A DNA stretch of 64,000 nt from an uncultured Roseobacter sp. GTDB lineage: Bacteria; Pseudomonadota; Alphaproteobacteria; Rhodobacterales; Rhodobacteraceae. The translations under genes and the position numbers were made by a program. Of this stretch, positions 9,031 to 18,879 are shown one piece after another; the first letter of the stretch is position 1, and each line of letters starts with the position of its first letter. Where the stretch lies: the NCBI RefSeq assembly GCF_947495275.1, contig NZ_CANLYL010000003.1, positions 372,001 to 436,000 of the forward strand, read 5' to 3'. The notes below the pieces were generated by a model, which saw only the letters and a list, made by a program, of their open reading frames with translations, ran no database searches and had not been told where the DNA came from.

Positions 9031-10575
9031 GTGCGCGGCCCTCACAACATCTGGCGGCTGATCCGTACTGGTGCCACGCTGGAACGCACGGGCGCCATGC
9101 AGGTTGTGCTGGACGCTTTTGAAGCGCCGCCTGCCTTGCGTTTTCTCGCCCGTGCGCTGGGCCTGCCGTTCAAATGGCTGGGCTACAAGGGCGATCCGAA
9201 TATGCCGCCCGCCACACGCGCGCTGACGGCACTGGGGCCTGCGTATATCAAGTTTGGCCAAATCCTCTCGACGCGTCCGGATGTTGTTGGAGATGAACTG
9301 GCGATCCAATTGCGTGTATTGCAGGACAAACTGCCACCCTTTTCGGTCGAAGAAGCCAAGGCGGAGGTACAACGGGAACTGGGCCTGCCGGTGGATCAGA
9401 TGTTCTCCGCTTTCAGTGAACCCGTTGCTGCCGCGTCGATAGCGCAGGTTCACAAGGCAACGTTGGCTACAACGGGTGAAGAGGTCGCCGTCAAGGTCCT
9501 GCGTCCGAACATCGAAAAGGCCTTCCGCAAGGACATCGACGCTTTTTACCTGGCGGCCAGCATGGTTGAGATTTTCTCACCCGGCTCCCGTCGGTTGCGC
9601 CCGATGGAAGTGATCGAGCATTTCGACGGTGTGGTACGCGGCGAACTTGATCTGCGTCTGGAATCATCGGCGGCCTCGGAATTTGCCGCCAATACGAAGG
9701 ACGATGAAGGGTTCCAACTGCCGCTGGTCAAATGGGAATACTCTGCCCGCCGCGTGATGACGCTGGAATGGGCGGACGGCGCGCCGATGGGTGACAATGA
9801 CGCGATTGATGCCGCCGGGCACGACCGGGTGCTGCTCAGCGAACGGGTCTTGCAGCTTTTTCTCAATCACGCGCTGCGGGATGGGTATTTCCACGCGGAC
9901 ATGCATCAGGGCAACCTTAAGGTTGCGCCGAATGGCAACGTGATCGCCTATGATTTCGGGATCATGGGCCACATTGATGAATATACGCGCCGCGTCTACG
10001 CGGAGATCCTGTTTGGATTTATCCGCAAGGATTACAAACGCGTGGCCGAAGTGCATTTTGAGGCCGGTTATGTGCCCGCCGATAAGGATGTGGATGAATT
10101 TGCGCGGGCCTTGCGCGCCGTGGGTGAGCCGATCTTTGGCATGGATGCCACGCATATTTCCATGGGGCGCTTGCTGAATTACCTTTTCGAGGTAACAGAG
10201 CGCTTCGGCATGGAAACCCGCACTGAGCTTATTCTGTTGCAGCGCACGATGGTGGTTGTTGAAGGTGTCGCACGGTCGCTCAACCCTCAGATCAATATCT
10301 GGCAAGTGGCCAAACCCATCGTCAGCGACTACATTTCCAAGTCCATCGGTCCCAAGGCGGTGCTGTCGGATCTGGCAAAAACCGCGCGCGTTGTGGCCCG
10401 TTTCGGACCACGCATGCCGGGGATGGTCGAGGCAGCCCTTGTCCGCCAGAGTAATCTGGACGAAGCGCCGCGCGGCCGTGGCCTTGGTGAGCGTATTTTT
10501 CTGGCGGTCGTTCTGGGCGTTTCCATCGGTGTGGGCGGGGCCACCTGCCTGATCCTCATTGATCAAGTCTTCTGA
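9031..10575 (+). CDS. ubiB: Ubiquinone biosynthesis protein UbiB (atypical kinase family)
   Basis: 514 residues from a GTG at 9031, giving the family start RGPHNIWRLIRTG; the ATG further upstream would overlap ubiE. UbiB is a membrane-anchored ABC1/ADCK atypical kinase needed for ubiquinone synthesis. Family features seen are the KFGQ motif (74-77), the Ala-rich loop AAASIAQVH (133-141), and the catalytic-loop region FHADMHQGNLKV and DFGIMGHI. Two hydrophobic C-terminal segments end in a membrane anchor. The stop TGA is immediately followed by the stop of the convergent thiolase gene. Confidence 0.96.
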   Translation: MRGPHNIWRLIRTGATLERTGAMQVVLDAFEAPPALRFLARALGLPFKWLGYKGDPNMPPATRALTALGPAYIKFGQILSTRPDVVGDELAIQLRVLQDKLPPFSVEEAKAEVQRELGLPVDQMFSAFSEPVAAASIAQVHKATLATTGEEVAVKVLRPNIEKAFRKDIDAFYLAASMVEIFSPGSRRLRPMEVIEHFDGVVRGELDLRLESSAASEFAANTKDDEGFQLPLVKWEYSARRVMTLEWADGAPMGDNDAIDAAGHDRVLLSERVLQLFLNHALRDGYFHADMHQGNLKVAPNGNVIAYDFGIMGHIDEYTRRVYAEILFGFIRKDYKRVAEVHFEAGYVPADKDVDEFARALRAVGEPIFGMDATHISMGRLLNYLFEVTERFGMETRTELILLQRTMVVVEGVARSLNPQINIWQVAKPIVSDYISKSIGPKAVLSDLAKTARVVARFGPRMPGMVEAALVRQSNLDEAPRGRGLGERIFLAVVLGVSIGVGGATCLILIDQVF

Positions 10576-11754
10576 TCAGAGCCTCTCGATTGCTAGTGCA
10601 ATGCCCTGGCCGCCGCCGATACACATGGTGATCAGCGCTTTTGACCCCTGAAGGCGTTCCAGTTCATAAAGCGCTTTGACGGTGATGATAGCACCTGTTG
10701 CGCCAACCGGATGCCCCAGAGCGATGGCCCCGCCGTTGGGGTTCACTTTGGCCGGGTCAAATCCCAGCGATTTGCTGACGGCGAGGGCTTGGGCGGCAAA
10801 GGCTTCATTGCTTTCGATCACGTCAAAATCTTCGGCGCTGAGCCCGGTTCGGGCCAATAGGTTTTGGACCGCAGGCACCGGACCAATGCCCATAACCTCC
10901 GGACGCACCCCGGCGTGCGCATATCCCAATACGCGCGCCTTTGGTTTCAGGCCCGCTTTTTCTGCTGCCTCCGCCGTCGCGAGGACAAGCGCCGCAGCAC
11001 CGTCATTGATCCCGCTGGCATTTCCGGCCGTCACGCTGCCGTCTTTCTGAAATACCGCGCGCAGCCCTGCCAAAGCCTCGGCTGTGGTCGCTTTGGGATG
11101 CTCGTCGCGCTCAAAGGCCACAGTGTCCCGTCTGACGCGCACCTCGACCGGTGTGATCTGGCTTGCGAAATGCCCCGCGTCGATGGCGGCAGCAGCGCGT
11201 TTCTGGCTTTCCAGCGCAAATGCATCCTGTTCTTGCCGGGTGATGTCATTTTCCTTGGCAACGTTTTCCGCTGTCACACCCATATGCCCCGTGCCAAACG
11301 GGCAGTTCAAGGCGCCCAGCATCATGTCGAGCGTGCGGATGTCCCCCATCTTGGCCCCCCAACGCTGGTCCGTCACGATGAAAGGCGACCGGGACATGTT
11401 TTCGGCACCGCCCGCGAGCCCGAAGTCTGCGTCCCCTAGCATCAGCGACTGCACCACCGACACGATCGCCTGAACACCCGAGCCGCAGAGCCGATTGACA
11501 TTCATCGCCGGAACCGTGTCCGGAACACCCGCCTGCATGGCCGCAACTCTGCTAAGGTACATATCCCGCGGTTCGGTATTGATCACGTGACCAAAGGCGA
11601 CATGCCCGATCTGCGCGCCCTCCACGCCGGCCCTGGCCAGCGCCGCCTTGGCCGCAACGGACCCTAGTTCAATGGGGGCGGTTCCTGCCAGCGCGCCACC
11701 AAAGGTGCCGATTGCCGTGCGTGCGCCGTCCAGAATTACGATGTCTTGGGTCAT
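10576..11754 (-). CDS. Acetyl-CoA acetyltransferase (thiolase)
   Basis: 392 residues, a standard biosynthetic/degradative thiolase II. It condenses two acetyl-CoA or thiolyses acetoacetyl-CoA. The nucleophilic Cys is C90 in NRLCGSGVQA, the second catalytic pair is H348 in GGAIALGHPVGATGA and C378 in MCIGGGQG. The start MTQDIVILDGARTAIG at 11754 is chosen over the longer frame. The gene is divergent from an XRE/cupin regulator. It is not next to phaB or bktB genes here, so a PHB role versus beta-oxidation or ketone use is open. Confidence 0.94.
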   Translation of the reverse strand: MTQDIVILDGARTAIGTFGGALAGTAPIELGSVAAKAALARAGVEGAQIGHVAFGHVINTEPRDMYLSRVAAMQAGVPDTVPAMNVNRLCGSGVQAIVSVVQSLMLGDADFGLAGGAENMSRSPFIVTDQRWGAKMGDIRTLDMMLGALNCPFGTGHMGVTAENVAKENDITRQEQDAFALESQKRAAAAIDAGHFASQITPVEVRVRRDTVAFERDEHPKATTAEALAGLRAVFQKDGSVTAGNASGINDGAAALVLATAEAAEKAGLKPKARVLGYAHAGVRPEVMGIGPVPAVQNLLARTGLSAEDFDVIESNEAFAAQALAVSKSLGFDPAKVNPNGGAIALGHPVGATGAIITVKALYELERLQGSKALITMCIGGGQGIALAIERL

Positions 11755-11874
11755 GAGAATGTCCTTTCCGTTGTTATCGACTATGGGACCGCTTGGCGTG
11801 ATTGTCAGCAGCGACGTTTCGTCAGGGGGCATCGCTCAATTGACAGAATCCTTGATATCGGCGACACCTCCGAC

Positions 11875-12441
11875 ATGACGGATTCCGATAATGCCATCCT
11901 GAACCAGTTGCCTGCCCGCCTGAAAGACGCGCGGCGTGAGCAGGGGTTGTCTCTGGACGCTGTTGCCAGGCTTTCCGGTGTGTCACGATCTATGGTCAGC
12001 CAGATTGAACGCGGCGAAAGCAGCCCGACGATTGCAACGCTCTGGAATCTGACGCGCGCTTTGCAGGTCGATTTTGCCGGTCTGCTGGATGGCGCGCCTT
12101 CCGCGCCGCAAATCGAAACATTGCGCGCAGCCGACGTGCCCACCATTGATAATCTCGGGTCCGGTTGTCGTATTCGCATTCTCTCGCCCCCCGAAGAGGC
12201 CGGCAAACATGAGGTCTACGAGATCACCATTGCGAATGGCGGGTCGCTCGACAGCCAGCCGCATACCCGTGGGGCCAGGGAACATCTGACGGTGATAGAA
12301 GGGTCGGTGACGGTAACGAGCGGGGAGGCGAACAGCGTTTTGCAAGCGGGTGACACCGCGCGATATGCAGCAGATGTGCCTCACCGAATTGCCGCCAACG
12401 GGGGCGATGTCCGCGTGTTTTTGGTGGTTCAGGACGCGTGA
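11875..12441 (+). CDS. XRE-family regulator with C-terminal cupin domain
   Basis: 188 residues. Residues 14-68 form an XRE helix-turn-helix (LKDARREQGLSLDAVARLSG then SRSMVSQIERGE). Residues about 110-185 form a small cupin sensor domain (HTRGAREHLTVIEGSVTV). Regulators of this build often respond to amino-acid or polyamine metabolites. Its place directly upstream of kbl-tdh and divergent from the thiolase suggests control of threonine breakdown to glycine and acetyl-CoA, which is inference. The start ATG at 11875 fits the family; the longer upstream frame overlaps the thiolase promoter. Confidence 0.9.
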   Translation: MTDSDNAILNQLPARLKDARREQGLSLDAVARLSGVSRSMVSQIERGESSPTIATLWNLTRALQVDFAGLLDGAPSAPQIETLRAADVPTIDNLGSGCRIRILSPPEEAGKHEVYEITIANGGSLDSQPHTRGAREHLTVIEGSVTVTSGEANSVLQAGDTARYAADVPHRIAANGGDVRVFLVVQDA

Positions 12442-12463
12442 TTTCCGGGATCACGGAATTTTT
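12437..12463 (+). terminator. Weak hairpin terminator at the end of the XRE/cupin gene
   Basis: CGTGAT (12437-12442) pairs with ATCACG (12450-12455) and overlaps the stop codon. GAATTTTT follows. A 6-base stem with T5 makes a weak or leaky terminator before kbl. Confidence 0.45.
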
Positions 12464-12538
12464 CCGCTATTGTGAACATCCCCTATTTCGGATTTCTGTC
12501 CACTATGTTAGACGGAACGGAGAAAGGGAGTCGCTATC

Positions 12539-13723
12539 ATGACGCAGGAATACCTCGACCACATCACCGCAACGCTCGCGCAGATCGAGGCCGACGGCAT
12601 GTTGAAACGCGAGCGCATGATTACCTCTCCGCAAGGCGCGCAAATCTCGGTCGGCCCGCGTGAGGTCATTAATCTATGCGCCAACAATTACCTCGGATTG
12701 GCGGATCATCCTGACCTGATCGAGGCCGCCAGGAGCGCGATGGACCCACGCGGATTTGGCATGGCCTCCGTGCGGTTCATTTGTGGCACGCAGGATATTC
12801 ACCGGGAACTGGAACAGAAACTGGCCCGGTTCCTCGGCAAGGACGATTCCATTCTTTTTGCTGCGTGTTTCGATGCAAATGGCGGGCTCTTCGAGCCTCT
12901 CCTTGGCCCTGAGGATGCTGTTGTCTCGGATGCGCTCAACCATGCATCAATCATTGATGGTATCAGGCTCTGTAAAGCCAAAAGATACCGTTATGCCAAT
13001 TCCGATATGGATGATCTGGAAGGTCAGCTGCGGCAGGCGCGTGAAGACGGCGCACGGTTTATTCTCATCGCGACAGATGGTGTTTTCAGCATGGACGGCT
13101 ATCTGGCAAAGCTGCCAGAAATCAACGAGCTCGCCGCGAAATATGATGCCATGGTGATGGTCGATGATTGCCACGCGACCGGGTTCATGGGCCCCAAAGG
13201 TGAAGGGACACCAGCCCACGCGGGTGTCGATGTCGATATCCTGACAGGCACGCTCGGCAAAGCGCTCGGCGGGGCGATTGGTGGTTATATTGCCGGGCCG
13301 CAACCCATCATTGATCTGTTGCGCCAGCGCGCGCGGCCTTATCTTTTTTCCAACTCCTTGCCGCCATCCATTGTGGCTGCGGGGCTGAAAGCACTGGACC
13401 TTGTGGAACACGGCGATGATTTACGGACGCGGCTCTTTGAGAATGCGCGCTATTGGCGTGAGGGGCTGGAAAAGCTGGGGTTTTCGCTCTTGCCCGGTGA
13501 GCATCCGATCATTCCGGTCATGTTGGGTGAGGCGCAACTGGCGCAGGACATGGCAGCCAGATTATTTGAAGAAGGGGTGTTTGTGTCAGGGTTTTTCTTT
13601 CCCGTTGTGCCACGGGGGCAGGCACGTATCCGCACGCAAATGAACGCAGCACTGAGCCGTGACGATCTGGACCGCGCCTTGCGTGCCTTTGAGGTTGCGG
13701 GCAAAGCCTGTGGGGTAATCTGA
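12539..13723 (+). CDS. kbl: Glycine C-acetyltransferase (2-amino-3-ketobutyrate CoA ligase)
   Basis: 394 residues of the alpha-oxoamine synthase family. With PLP it cleaves 2-amino-3-ketobutyrate with CoA to glycine and acetyl-CoA, the second step of threonine catabolism. The PLP lysine is K241 in [14 protein letters not shown], the cofactor Asp/His are in DDCHATGF (209-216), and the N-terminal [11 protein letters not shown] is typical. AAAGGGAG lies just before the ATG. Its TGA overlaps the tdh ATG by one base, so the two are coupled. Confidence 0.97.
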   Translation: MTQEYLDHITATLAQIEADGMLKRERMITSPQGAQISVGPREVINLCANNYLGLADHPDLIEAARSAMDPRGFGMASVRFICGTQDIHRELEQKLARFLGKDDSILFAACFDANGGLFEPLLGPEDAVVSDALNHASIIDGIRLCKAKRYRYANSDMDDLEGQLRQAREDGARFILIATDGVFSMDGYLAKLPEINELAAKYDAMVMVDDCHATGFMGPKGEGTPAHAGVDVDILTGTLGKALGGAIGGYIAGPQPIIDLLRQRARPYLFSNSLPPSIVAAGLKALDLVEHGDDLRTRLFENARYWREGLEKLGFSLLPGEHPIIPVMLGEAQLAQDMAARLFEEGVFVSGFFFPVVPRGQARIRTQMNAALSRDDLDRALRAFEVAGKACGVI

Positions 13724-14763
13724 TGACCAACGAAATGAAAGCGCTGTCCAAACTGCACCCGCGCGAGGGGCTTTGGATGACCCATGCCGCCGTTCCGGAA
13801 ATCGGCCCGGATGACGTGCTGATCAAGATCAACAAGACGGGTATCTGTGGCACCGACATTCACATCTGGAATTGGGACGACTGGGCGTCAGCGACCGTGC
13901 CTGTGCCTATGATTACAGGTCATGAGTTTGCGGGTGAAATCGTTGAACTGGGCCGGAACGTGAGTGATCTGGAGATTGGTCAGCGATGCTCCGGCGAGGG
14001 GCATCTGATCGGGAAAACCTCACGACAGAGCCGCGCAGGCAAGTTCCATCTCGATCCCGCCACGCGCGGCATCGGTGTTAATGAACAGGGCGCCTTTGCG
14101 CAATACCTCAAGCTGCCCGCCTTTAATGTGGTGCCGCTGCCGGATGAGATTTCCGACGATATCGGGGCTATTCTTGATCCCTTGGGCAATGCGGTGCACA
14201 CAGCACTCAGCTTCGATCTGGTGGGTGAGGATGTTTTGATAACCGGTGCCGGTCCCATCGGGATCATGGCGGCGGCGGTGGCGCGTCACGTGGGTGCGCG
14301 ACACGTTGTCATCACGGACATAAACCCCGACCGTCTGGACCTTGCCGCGCGTGTCACTGACGTTGTGCCGGTCAATGTCGCAGAAGCCGATCTGGCCGAG
14401 ACAGTTTCACAGCTCAAGATGAAACAGGGTTTTGACGTTGGTCTGGAGATGTCCGGAAACCAGCGGGCGCTGGATCAGATGGTGGATGCCATGACCATGG
14501 GCGGGCGGATCGCGATGCTGGGTATTCCGCCGGGCAAAAGTCCCGTGGACTGGAGCCGCATCGTCTTCAAGGCGATCACGATCAAGGGTGTCTACGGGCG
14601 CGAGATTTTCGAGACCTGGTACAAGATGATCGCCATGTTGCAGAACGGGTTGGACGTCAGCCGCGTGATCACACATCGGTTCGGGGTTGATGATTTCGAG
14701 GCCGGATTTGCGGCCATGAAATCGGGGCAATCCGGCAAGGTTGTTCTGGATTGGACGGGGTAG
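13723..14763 (+). CDS. tdh: L-threonine 3-dehydrogenase (structural zinc site lost)
   Basis: 346 residues of the zinc alcohol dehydrogenase family. It oxidises threonine to 2-amino-3-ketobutyrate with NAD and passes it to Kbl. Catalytic zinc ligands are visible: C42 in GICGTDIH and H67-E68 in TGHEFAG. The Rossmann motif [11 protein letters not shown] is near 175. In the usual enzyme four cysteines in a loop around residues 95-111 bind a structural zinc. Here that loop reads [19 protein letters not shown] and has none of them. The rest is well conserved, so it is probably functional. Confidence 0.95.
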   Translation: MTNEMKALSKLHPREGLWMTHAAVPEIGPDDVLIKINKTGICGTDIHIWNWDDWASATVPVPMITGHEFAGEIVELGRNVSDLEIGQRCSGEGHLIGKTSRQSRAGKFHLDPATRGIGVNEQGAFAQYLKLPAFNVVPLPDEISDDIGAILDPLGNAVHTALSFDLVGEDVLITGAGPIGIMAAAVARHVGARHVVITDINPDRLDLAARVTDVVPVNVAEADLAETVSQLKMKQGFDVGLEMSGNQRALDQMVDAMTMGGRIAMLGIPPGKSPVDWSRIVFKAITIKGVYGREIFETWYKMIAMLQNGLDVSRVITHRFGVDDFEAGFAAMKSGQSGKVVLDWTG

Positions 14764-15155
14764 GCGCGCTGTACGGGCAGGACAGTTTTTTCACCCTCTC
14801 GACGGTCGGGCAGATCGGGCTGGCTGCGGTATCGGCGTTTCTATCCTTTGTGATGATCTGGGGCGCATCGCGACTGGCACGGCATCGCGCTTGGGTCTGG
14901 CGCTGCGCGTTGGCGCTTGTTGCGTTCTGGCTCTTTGTCTGGCTTTCCCCGCAAATCTACTATTTTTACTACCTGATTCTGTTTGACGGGCTTCCGGTGC
15001 AATGGATCGTCAAAACCGCACCTGGTCCCATGCATCTTCTGCGCCTTTTGACCTTCACATCGGATGCCAATCTGAGCCATCACAGTCAGGGCGCATTGGG
15101 ATGGATGATGATTATCGCCGCTCTATGGCCGCAACGGAATGCGCCCGTTCGCTGA
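14751..15155 (+). CDS. Small multi-pass membrane protein of unknown function
   Basis: 134 residues from a TTG start that overlaps the end of tdh by 13 bases. I do not recognise a family. It has two clear hydrophobic segments (about 20-40 and 50-80, rich in Trp and aromatic residues), a polar middle and a third hydrophobic stretch near the C-terminus. Overlap with tdh suggests it is coupled to the threonine operon, but its role is unknown. Its last 33 bases overlap the convergent metallophosphatase gene. The TTG start is a guess; no better ATG gives the whole hydrophobic part. Confidence 0.6.
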   Translation: MDGVGALYGQDSFFTLSTVGQIGLAAVSAFLSFVMIWGASRLARHRAWVWRCALALVAFWLFVWLSPQIYYFYYLILFDGLPVQWIVKTAPGPMHLLRLLTFTSDANLSHHSQGALGWMMIIAALWPQRNAPVR

Positions 15156-15851
15156 CAGCAACCAACATTCTGTGCCTTCAAAGACAGCGGCGTGAAGGGG
15201 GCGAAAATAGCCGGCACCGCCATCCAGATTGACACGATTGCCAGCATGCACCGGATGATCCAGCGCCGTATGCCCATGCACGACAAGACGATCATGGGGC
15301 TTGCGATAGTCCAGAAAGGGTTGCCTGATCCAGATCAGATCGTCCTCTATCTGGTCCTCCAAAGACACCTTGGGTCGGATACCAGCGTGCACAAAGACCA
15401 AGTCATCGGTGATGTGCATCAATGGGCGCTCATTCAGAAAGTCCCGGTGAGATTGCGGAACCGCCTGTATGGCCGCGGCATGTATCTCGCCAAGAGGTGT
15501 TTCCTCTTCCGCAGGCACGCCGTACGAGGCCATCGTCTTGTCTCCGCCCAGACGCGGGTTGAACCACGACAAATCTGCCCGGGTGGCGGGATCGTGAACA
15601 ATCGAATGATCCAGAAAACGCGTCAGATAGCGATCGTGATTGCCTTTGAGCATGATCCAGTTCCGGCCCGCGACCCGCGCATCCAACAGGAATTGCACGA
15701 CACCCCGGCTATCGGGCCCACGATCCACATAGTCACCCACAAAGACCACTTGAGCGTCCGTGCCGCCGTCCGCCTCGATCAAAGCCAACACACGGTGCAA
15801 CTCTTCGAGTTGGCCATGCACGTCCCCGATCGCGTAAATTGGTCCAGTCAT
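15123..15851 (-). CDS. Calcineurin-like metallophosphatase (Ser/Thr phosphatase type)
   Basis: 242 residues. All PPP-family metal and phosphate motifs are present in order: GDVHGQ (near 9-14), GDYVDRGPDSRG (near 51-62), KGNHD (near 83-87) and later VHAG and VHGHT. Such enzymes (PrpA/ApaH-like) hydrolyse phosphoproteins or dinucleoside tetraphosphates in the cytoplasm; which substrate is used cannot be told. The start MTGPIYAIGD at 15851 is chosen because it puts the first motif close to the N-terminus, as in the family. Its 3' end overlaps the convergent membrane-protein gene. Confidence 0.92.
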   Translation of the reverse strand: MTGPIYAIGDVHGQLEELHRVLALIEADGGTDAQVVFVGDYVDRGPDSRGVVQFLLDARVAGRNWIMLKGNHDRYLTRFLDHSIVHDPATRADLSWFNPRLGGDKTMASYGVPAEEETPLGEIHAAAIQAVPQSHRDFLNERPLMHITDDLVFVHAGIRPKVSLEDQIEDDLIWIRQPFLDYRKPHDRLVVHGHTALDHPVHAGNRVNLDGGAGYFRPLHAAVFEGTECWLLSANGRIPLRP

Positions 15852-15916
15852 TTCACGTGGCTTTCCAAAAGGTGGATGGTGACGTGCCGCAAGCACAATT
15901 CCTGCGGCACAGTGCT

Positions 15917-17512
15917 TTAGGCTACATCAAAGGCAAGTGGTTTGATTTGCGTGAAAAGCCCGGTTTCGGCAAGCTTTGCACGCGATTCCGCTGGCACGGC
16001 TTCATCCACGTAAAGAAGGGCGATAGCCTCTCCGCCGGCCTCGGCGCGCCCCAATGTAAAATTGGCGATGTTCACGCCACCATCCCCCAGCGTTTGCCCC
16101 AGCGTCCCGATGATCCCCGGCATGTCCTTGTTGGTGGTGTAGAGCATATGCGCGCCGACCTCCGCATCAATATTGATGCCCTTGATCTGGATGAAACGCG
16201 GTTTGCCATCGGAAAAGACGGTGCCCGCGATCGAGCGTTCCCGTTTCGCCGTCACGACAGTCACCTTCATATAGCCGTCGAATGTGCCCGACTTATCCTG
16301 ATTGGTTGTTGATATCTGAATGCCGCGTTCCTTGGCGATAAAGGGTGCGGATACCATATTCACATCCGGGTTGGCCTTTTTCATGATCCCCGCAATAACG
16401 CCGCAATTGAGTGCATCGAGGTTCATGTCCGCCACAACGCCGTCATAAAGAATATTGATTGCCCTGATGGGTTCGTCGGTCATCTGGCCTGTGAAACTCC
16501 CCAGATAGCCTGCCAATTTCACCCAAGGCCCCATCACGCGGGCTTCCTCAGCTGTGACAGACGGCATGTTAAGCGCGTTTTCCACAGCGCCAGTCAAGAG
16601 ATAGTTAGACATCTGTTCGGCGACCTGAAGGGCGACATTTTCCTGCGCCTCGGTCGTGGCAGCACCCAGATGCGGGGTGCAAACTACATTGGGCAGATGG
16701 AACAGCGCGTTTTCATTGGCCGGTTCCTTGGCGAAAACATCGAAGGCTGCGCCCGCGACATGGCCGGATTTCAGCGCCTCGGCCAAAGCCTCTTCGTCAA
16801 CCAGTCCGCCACGCGCGCAGTTGATGATCCGCACGCCCTTCTTGGTTTTGGCGATTGCCTCAGCGCTGAGGATATTCGCGGTCTGGTCGGTGAAGGGCAC
16901 GTGTAAGGTGATGAAGTCCGCACGGCCCAAAAGATCGTCCAGATCAACTTTCTCCACGCCCATTTTCTTGGCTTTTTCCTCACCGAGGAAGGGATCGTAG
17001 GCCAGCACCTTCATTTTGAGCGCCCGGGCCCGGTCGCAGACAATACCTCCGATATTACCAGCACCGATGACACCCAAAGTCTTGCCGGTCAGTTCAACCC
17101 CCATGAATTTGGATTTTTCCCATTTACCATCATGGGTCGAGGCGGAGGCTTCGGGTATCTGACGGGCCACCGCAAACATCATTGCAATCGCGTGTTCAGC
17201 GGTGGTGATCATGTTGCCGAAGGGCGTGTTCATGACAATAATGCCCTTTTTAGAGGCTGCTTCTTTGTCGATGTTGTCGGTGCCGATTCCAGCGCGCCCG
17301 ATGACTTTGAGGTTGCTCGCCGCTGCGATGATCTTCTCCGTCACCTTGGTGGCGGATCGGATCGCGAGACCGTCATAGTCGCCAATGATGGCGGCGAGTT
17401 TCTCCTTATCCTTGCCAACATCGGGCTGAAAATCCACGTCGATGCCGCGGTCACGGAAAATCTGCACGGCGGCTTCCGAGAGTTTGTCGGAGATGAGTAC
17501 TTTGGGGGCCAT
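15917..17512 (-). CDS. serA: D-3-phosphoglycerate dehydrogenase
   Basis: 531 residues, the long form with a C-terminal ACT domain. It oxidises 3-phosphoglycerate to 3-phosphohydroxypyruvate, the first step of serine synthesis. Seen are the Rossmann motif GVIGAGNIGG (near 145-155), the catalytic region NCARGGLVDEEAL and the His-containing CTPHLGA. An intervening ASB domain is followed by ACT (MPGIIGTLGQTLGDGGVNIA). The start at 17512 is preferred to 17524 because GGAG lies 6 bases before it. It follows serC in a serC-serA operon. Confidence 0.97.
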   Translation of the reverse strand: MAPKVLISDKLSEAAVQIFRDRGIDVDFQPDVGKDKEKLAAIIGDYDGLAIRSATKVTEKIIAAASNLKVIGRAGIGTDNIDKEAASKKGIIVMNTPFGNMITTAEHAIAMMFAVARQIPEASASTHDGKWEKSKFMGVELTGKTLGVIGAGNIGGIVCDRARALKMKVLAYDPFLGEEKAKKMGVEKVDLDDLLGRADFITLHVPFTDQTANILSAEAIAKTKKGVRIINCARGGLVDEEALAEALKSGHVAGAAFDVFAKEPANENALFHLPNVVCTPHLGAATTEAQENVALQVAEQMSNYLLTGAVENALNMPSVTAEEARVMGPWVKLAGYLGSFTGQMTDEPIRAINILYDGVVADMNLDALNCGVIAGIMKKANPDVNMVSAPFIAKERGIQISTTNQDKSGTFDGYMKVTVVTAKRERSIAGTVFSDGKPRFIQIKGINIDAEVGAHMLYTTNKDMPGIIGTLGQTLGDGGVNIANFTLGRAEAGGEAIALLYVDEAVPAESRAKLAETGLFTQIKPLAFDVA

Positions 17513-17566
17513 TTGGGGCTCCATTTCTTGAAACTTTAGTATGTCAGGATGGGGTAGGCCGACAGG

Positions 17567-18721
17567 TTATGCCGACGCCAATTGTGCTTCGATTTCGGCC
17601 TCGAAAGCCCATGCGACCCAGGGCAGCATCGCCTCTATATCCGAGGTCTCCACCGTGCCGCCGCACCAGATGCGCAGGCCTGCGGGGGCATCGCGGTAAG
17701 CGCCGATATCGAGTGCAACGCCTTCGTCCGCCAGCCGCTTGGCCACTGCTTTGGCAAAAGCGGCACCATCGGTCACATCGTCACTGGCGAATTTCAAGCA
17801 GACCGATGTATTCGACCGTGTCGCCGGATCGGTTGCGAGGAAGTTGATCCAGTTATGTTGCTCTACAAAGGCCGTTATGGCGGCCGTATTGGCATCTGCC
17901 CGTGCGATCAAGCCGGGTAAGCCGCCCACGGATTTGGCCCATTCCAGCGATTGCAGGTAGTCCTCGACACAGAGCATCGAGGGCGTGTTGATCGTCTCGC
18001 CTTTGAAGATGCCCTCGATCAGCTTGCCGCCTTTTGTCAGGCGAAAAATCTTTGGCATCGGCCAGGGTGGCGTGTAATGTTCCAGCCGCTCGACCGCACG
18101 GGGCGACAGGATCAGCATGCCGTGCGCCGCCTCGCCGCCCAGCACCTTCTGCCAGGAGAAGGTCGTGACATCGAGCTTGTCCCAAGGCAAATCGACAGCA
18201 AATGCGGCAGACGTCGCATCGCAAAGAGTCAGCCCCTTGCGGTCCGATGGGATGACATCGCCTGATGGGAGGCGCACGCCGGAGGTTGTGCCGTTCCACG
18301 TAAAGCACACGTCGTTATCATAGTTCAGCGCGGCCATGTCGACGATCTCGCCGTAGTCGGCTGTGTGCACGGTGTGGTCGATTTTCAGCTGCTTGGCCAC
18401 GTCCGTGACCCAACCCGCTCCAAAGCTTTCCCAGGCGACCATCTCTGCCGGGCGTTCCCCGAGCAGCGACCACATCGCCATTTCGAATGCGCCGGTGTCG
18501 GAGGCCGGTACGATCCCGATGCGGTAATCGTCGGGCACGCCGAGGATGTCGCGCGTCGTCTCGATCGCTTCCAGCAGTTTTGCCTTGCCAGGGGCTGCGC
18601 GATGCGAGCGTCCCAGAGGCGCGGAGGCCAGTTTTGCCAGATTATGGGTGGGGGGTTTGGCACAGGGGCCAGAAGAAAAACGCGGATTAGCCGGCCGCGC
18701 GGACGGTTTTTGGTTAGCCAT
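17567..18721 (-). CDS. serC: Phosphoserine aminotransferase
   Basis: 384 residues, the alphaproteobacterial class V aminotransferase form. It makes O-phosphoserine from 3-phosphohydroxypyruvate and glutamate, using PLP held by the Lys in [14 protein letters not shown]. It begins [20 protein letters not shown] at 18721, with a strong GGAAGGAT ribosome site. The frame is open 51 codons further, but that part is the RNA leader. The leader (18722-18830) folds into conserved-looking hairpins, pointing to regulation of the serC-serA operon at the RNA level. Confidence 0.97.
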   Translation of the reverse strand: MANQKPSARPANPRFSSGPCAKPPTHNLAKLASAPLGRSHRAAPGKAKLLEAIETTRDILGVPDDYRIGIVPASDTGAFEMAMWSLLGERPAEMVAWESFGAGWVTDVAKQLKIDHTVHTADYGEIVDMAALNYDNDVCFTWNGTTSGVRLPSGDVIPSDRKGLTLCDATSAAFAVDLPWDKLDVTTFSWQKVLGGEAAHGMLILSPRAVERLEHYTPPWPMPKIFRLTKGGKLIEGIFKGETINTPSMLCVEDYLQSLEWAKSVGGLPGLIARADANTAAITAFVEQHNWINFLATDPATRSNTSVCLKFASDDVTDGAAFAKAVAKRLADEGVALDIGAYRDAPAGLRIWCGGTVETSDIEAMLPWVAWAFEAEIEAQLASA

Positions 18722-18737
18722 TGATGCTATCCTTCCA

Positions 18738-18790
18738 GATATGCGCCCTTCGTTGGGGAAGGGTGTCCCACGGACGGGTCTATGGCGGTC
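18738..18790 (-). ncRNA. Candidate serC leader RNA element
   Basis: On the minus strand, 25-70 bases before serC, a perfect hairpin CCCTTC-CCCAAC-GAAGGG (18763-18746) is preceded by a small GTCC-GTG-GGAC hairpin. A conserved RNA called the serC motif has been described upstream of serC in alphaproteobacteria; position and two-hairpin form fit it. I recall the motif only in outline, so identity is inferred and needs a covariance-model search. Confidence 0.6.
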
Positions 18791-18809
18791 TGTGGTCTGG
18801 TGCAACGGG

Positions 18810-18830
18810 AAAAACGGCGCTAGAACGCCG
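18810..18830 (-). terminator. Terminator-like hairpin in the serC leader
   Basis: CGGCG-TTCTAG-CGCCG followed by T5 on the minus strand, about 90 bases before the serC start. The 5-base GC stem with a T-run resembles a short intrinsic terminator. It may attenuate serC, or stop antisense transcripts from the serB side. Confidence 0.4.
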
Positions 18831-18879
18831 CAAATTCGCTTTTTTGCGACACCTGCATCGCCGATCGGAAACACTGCCC

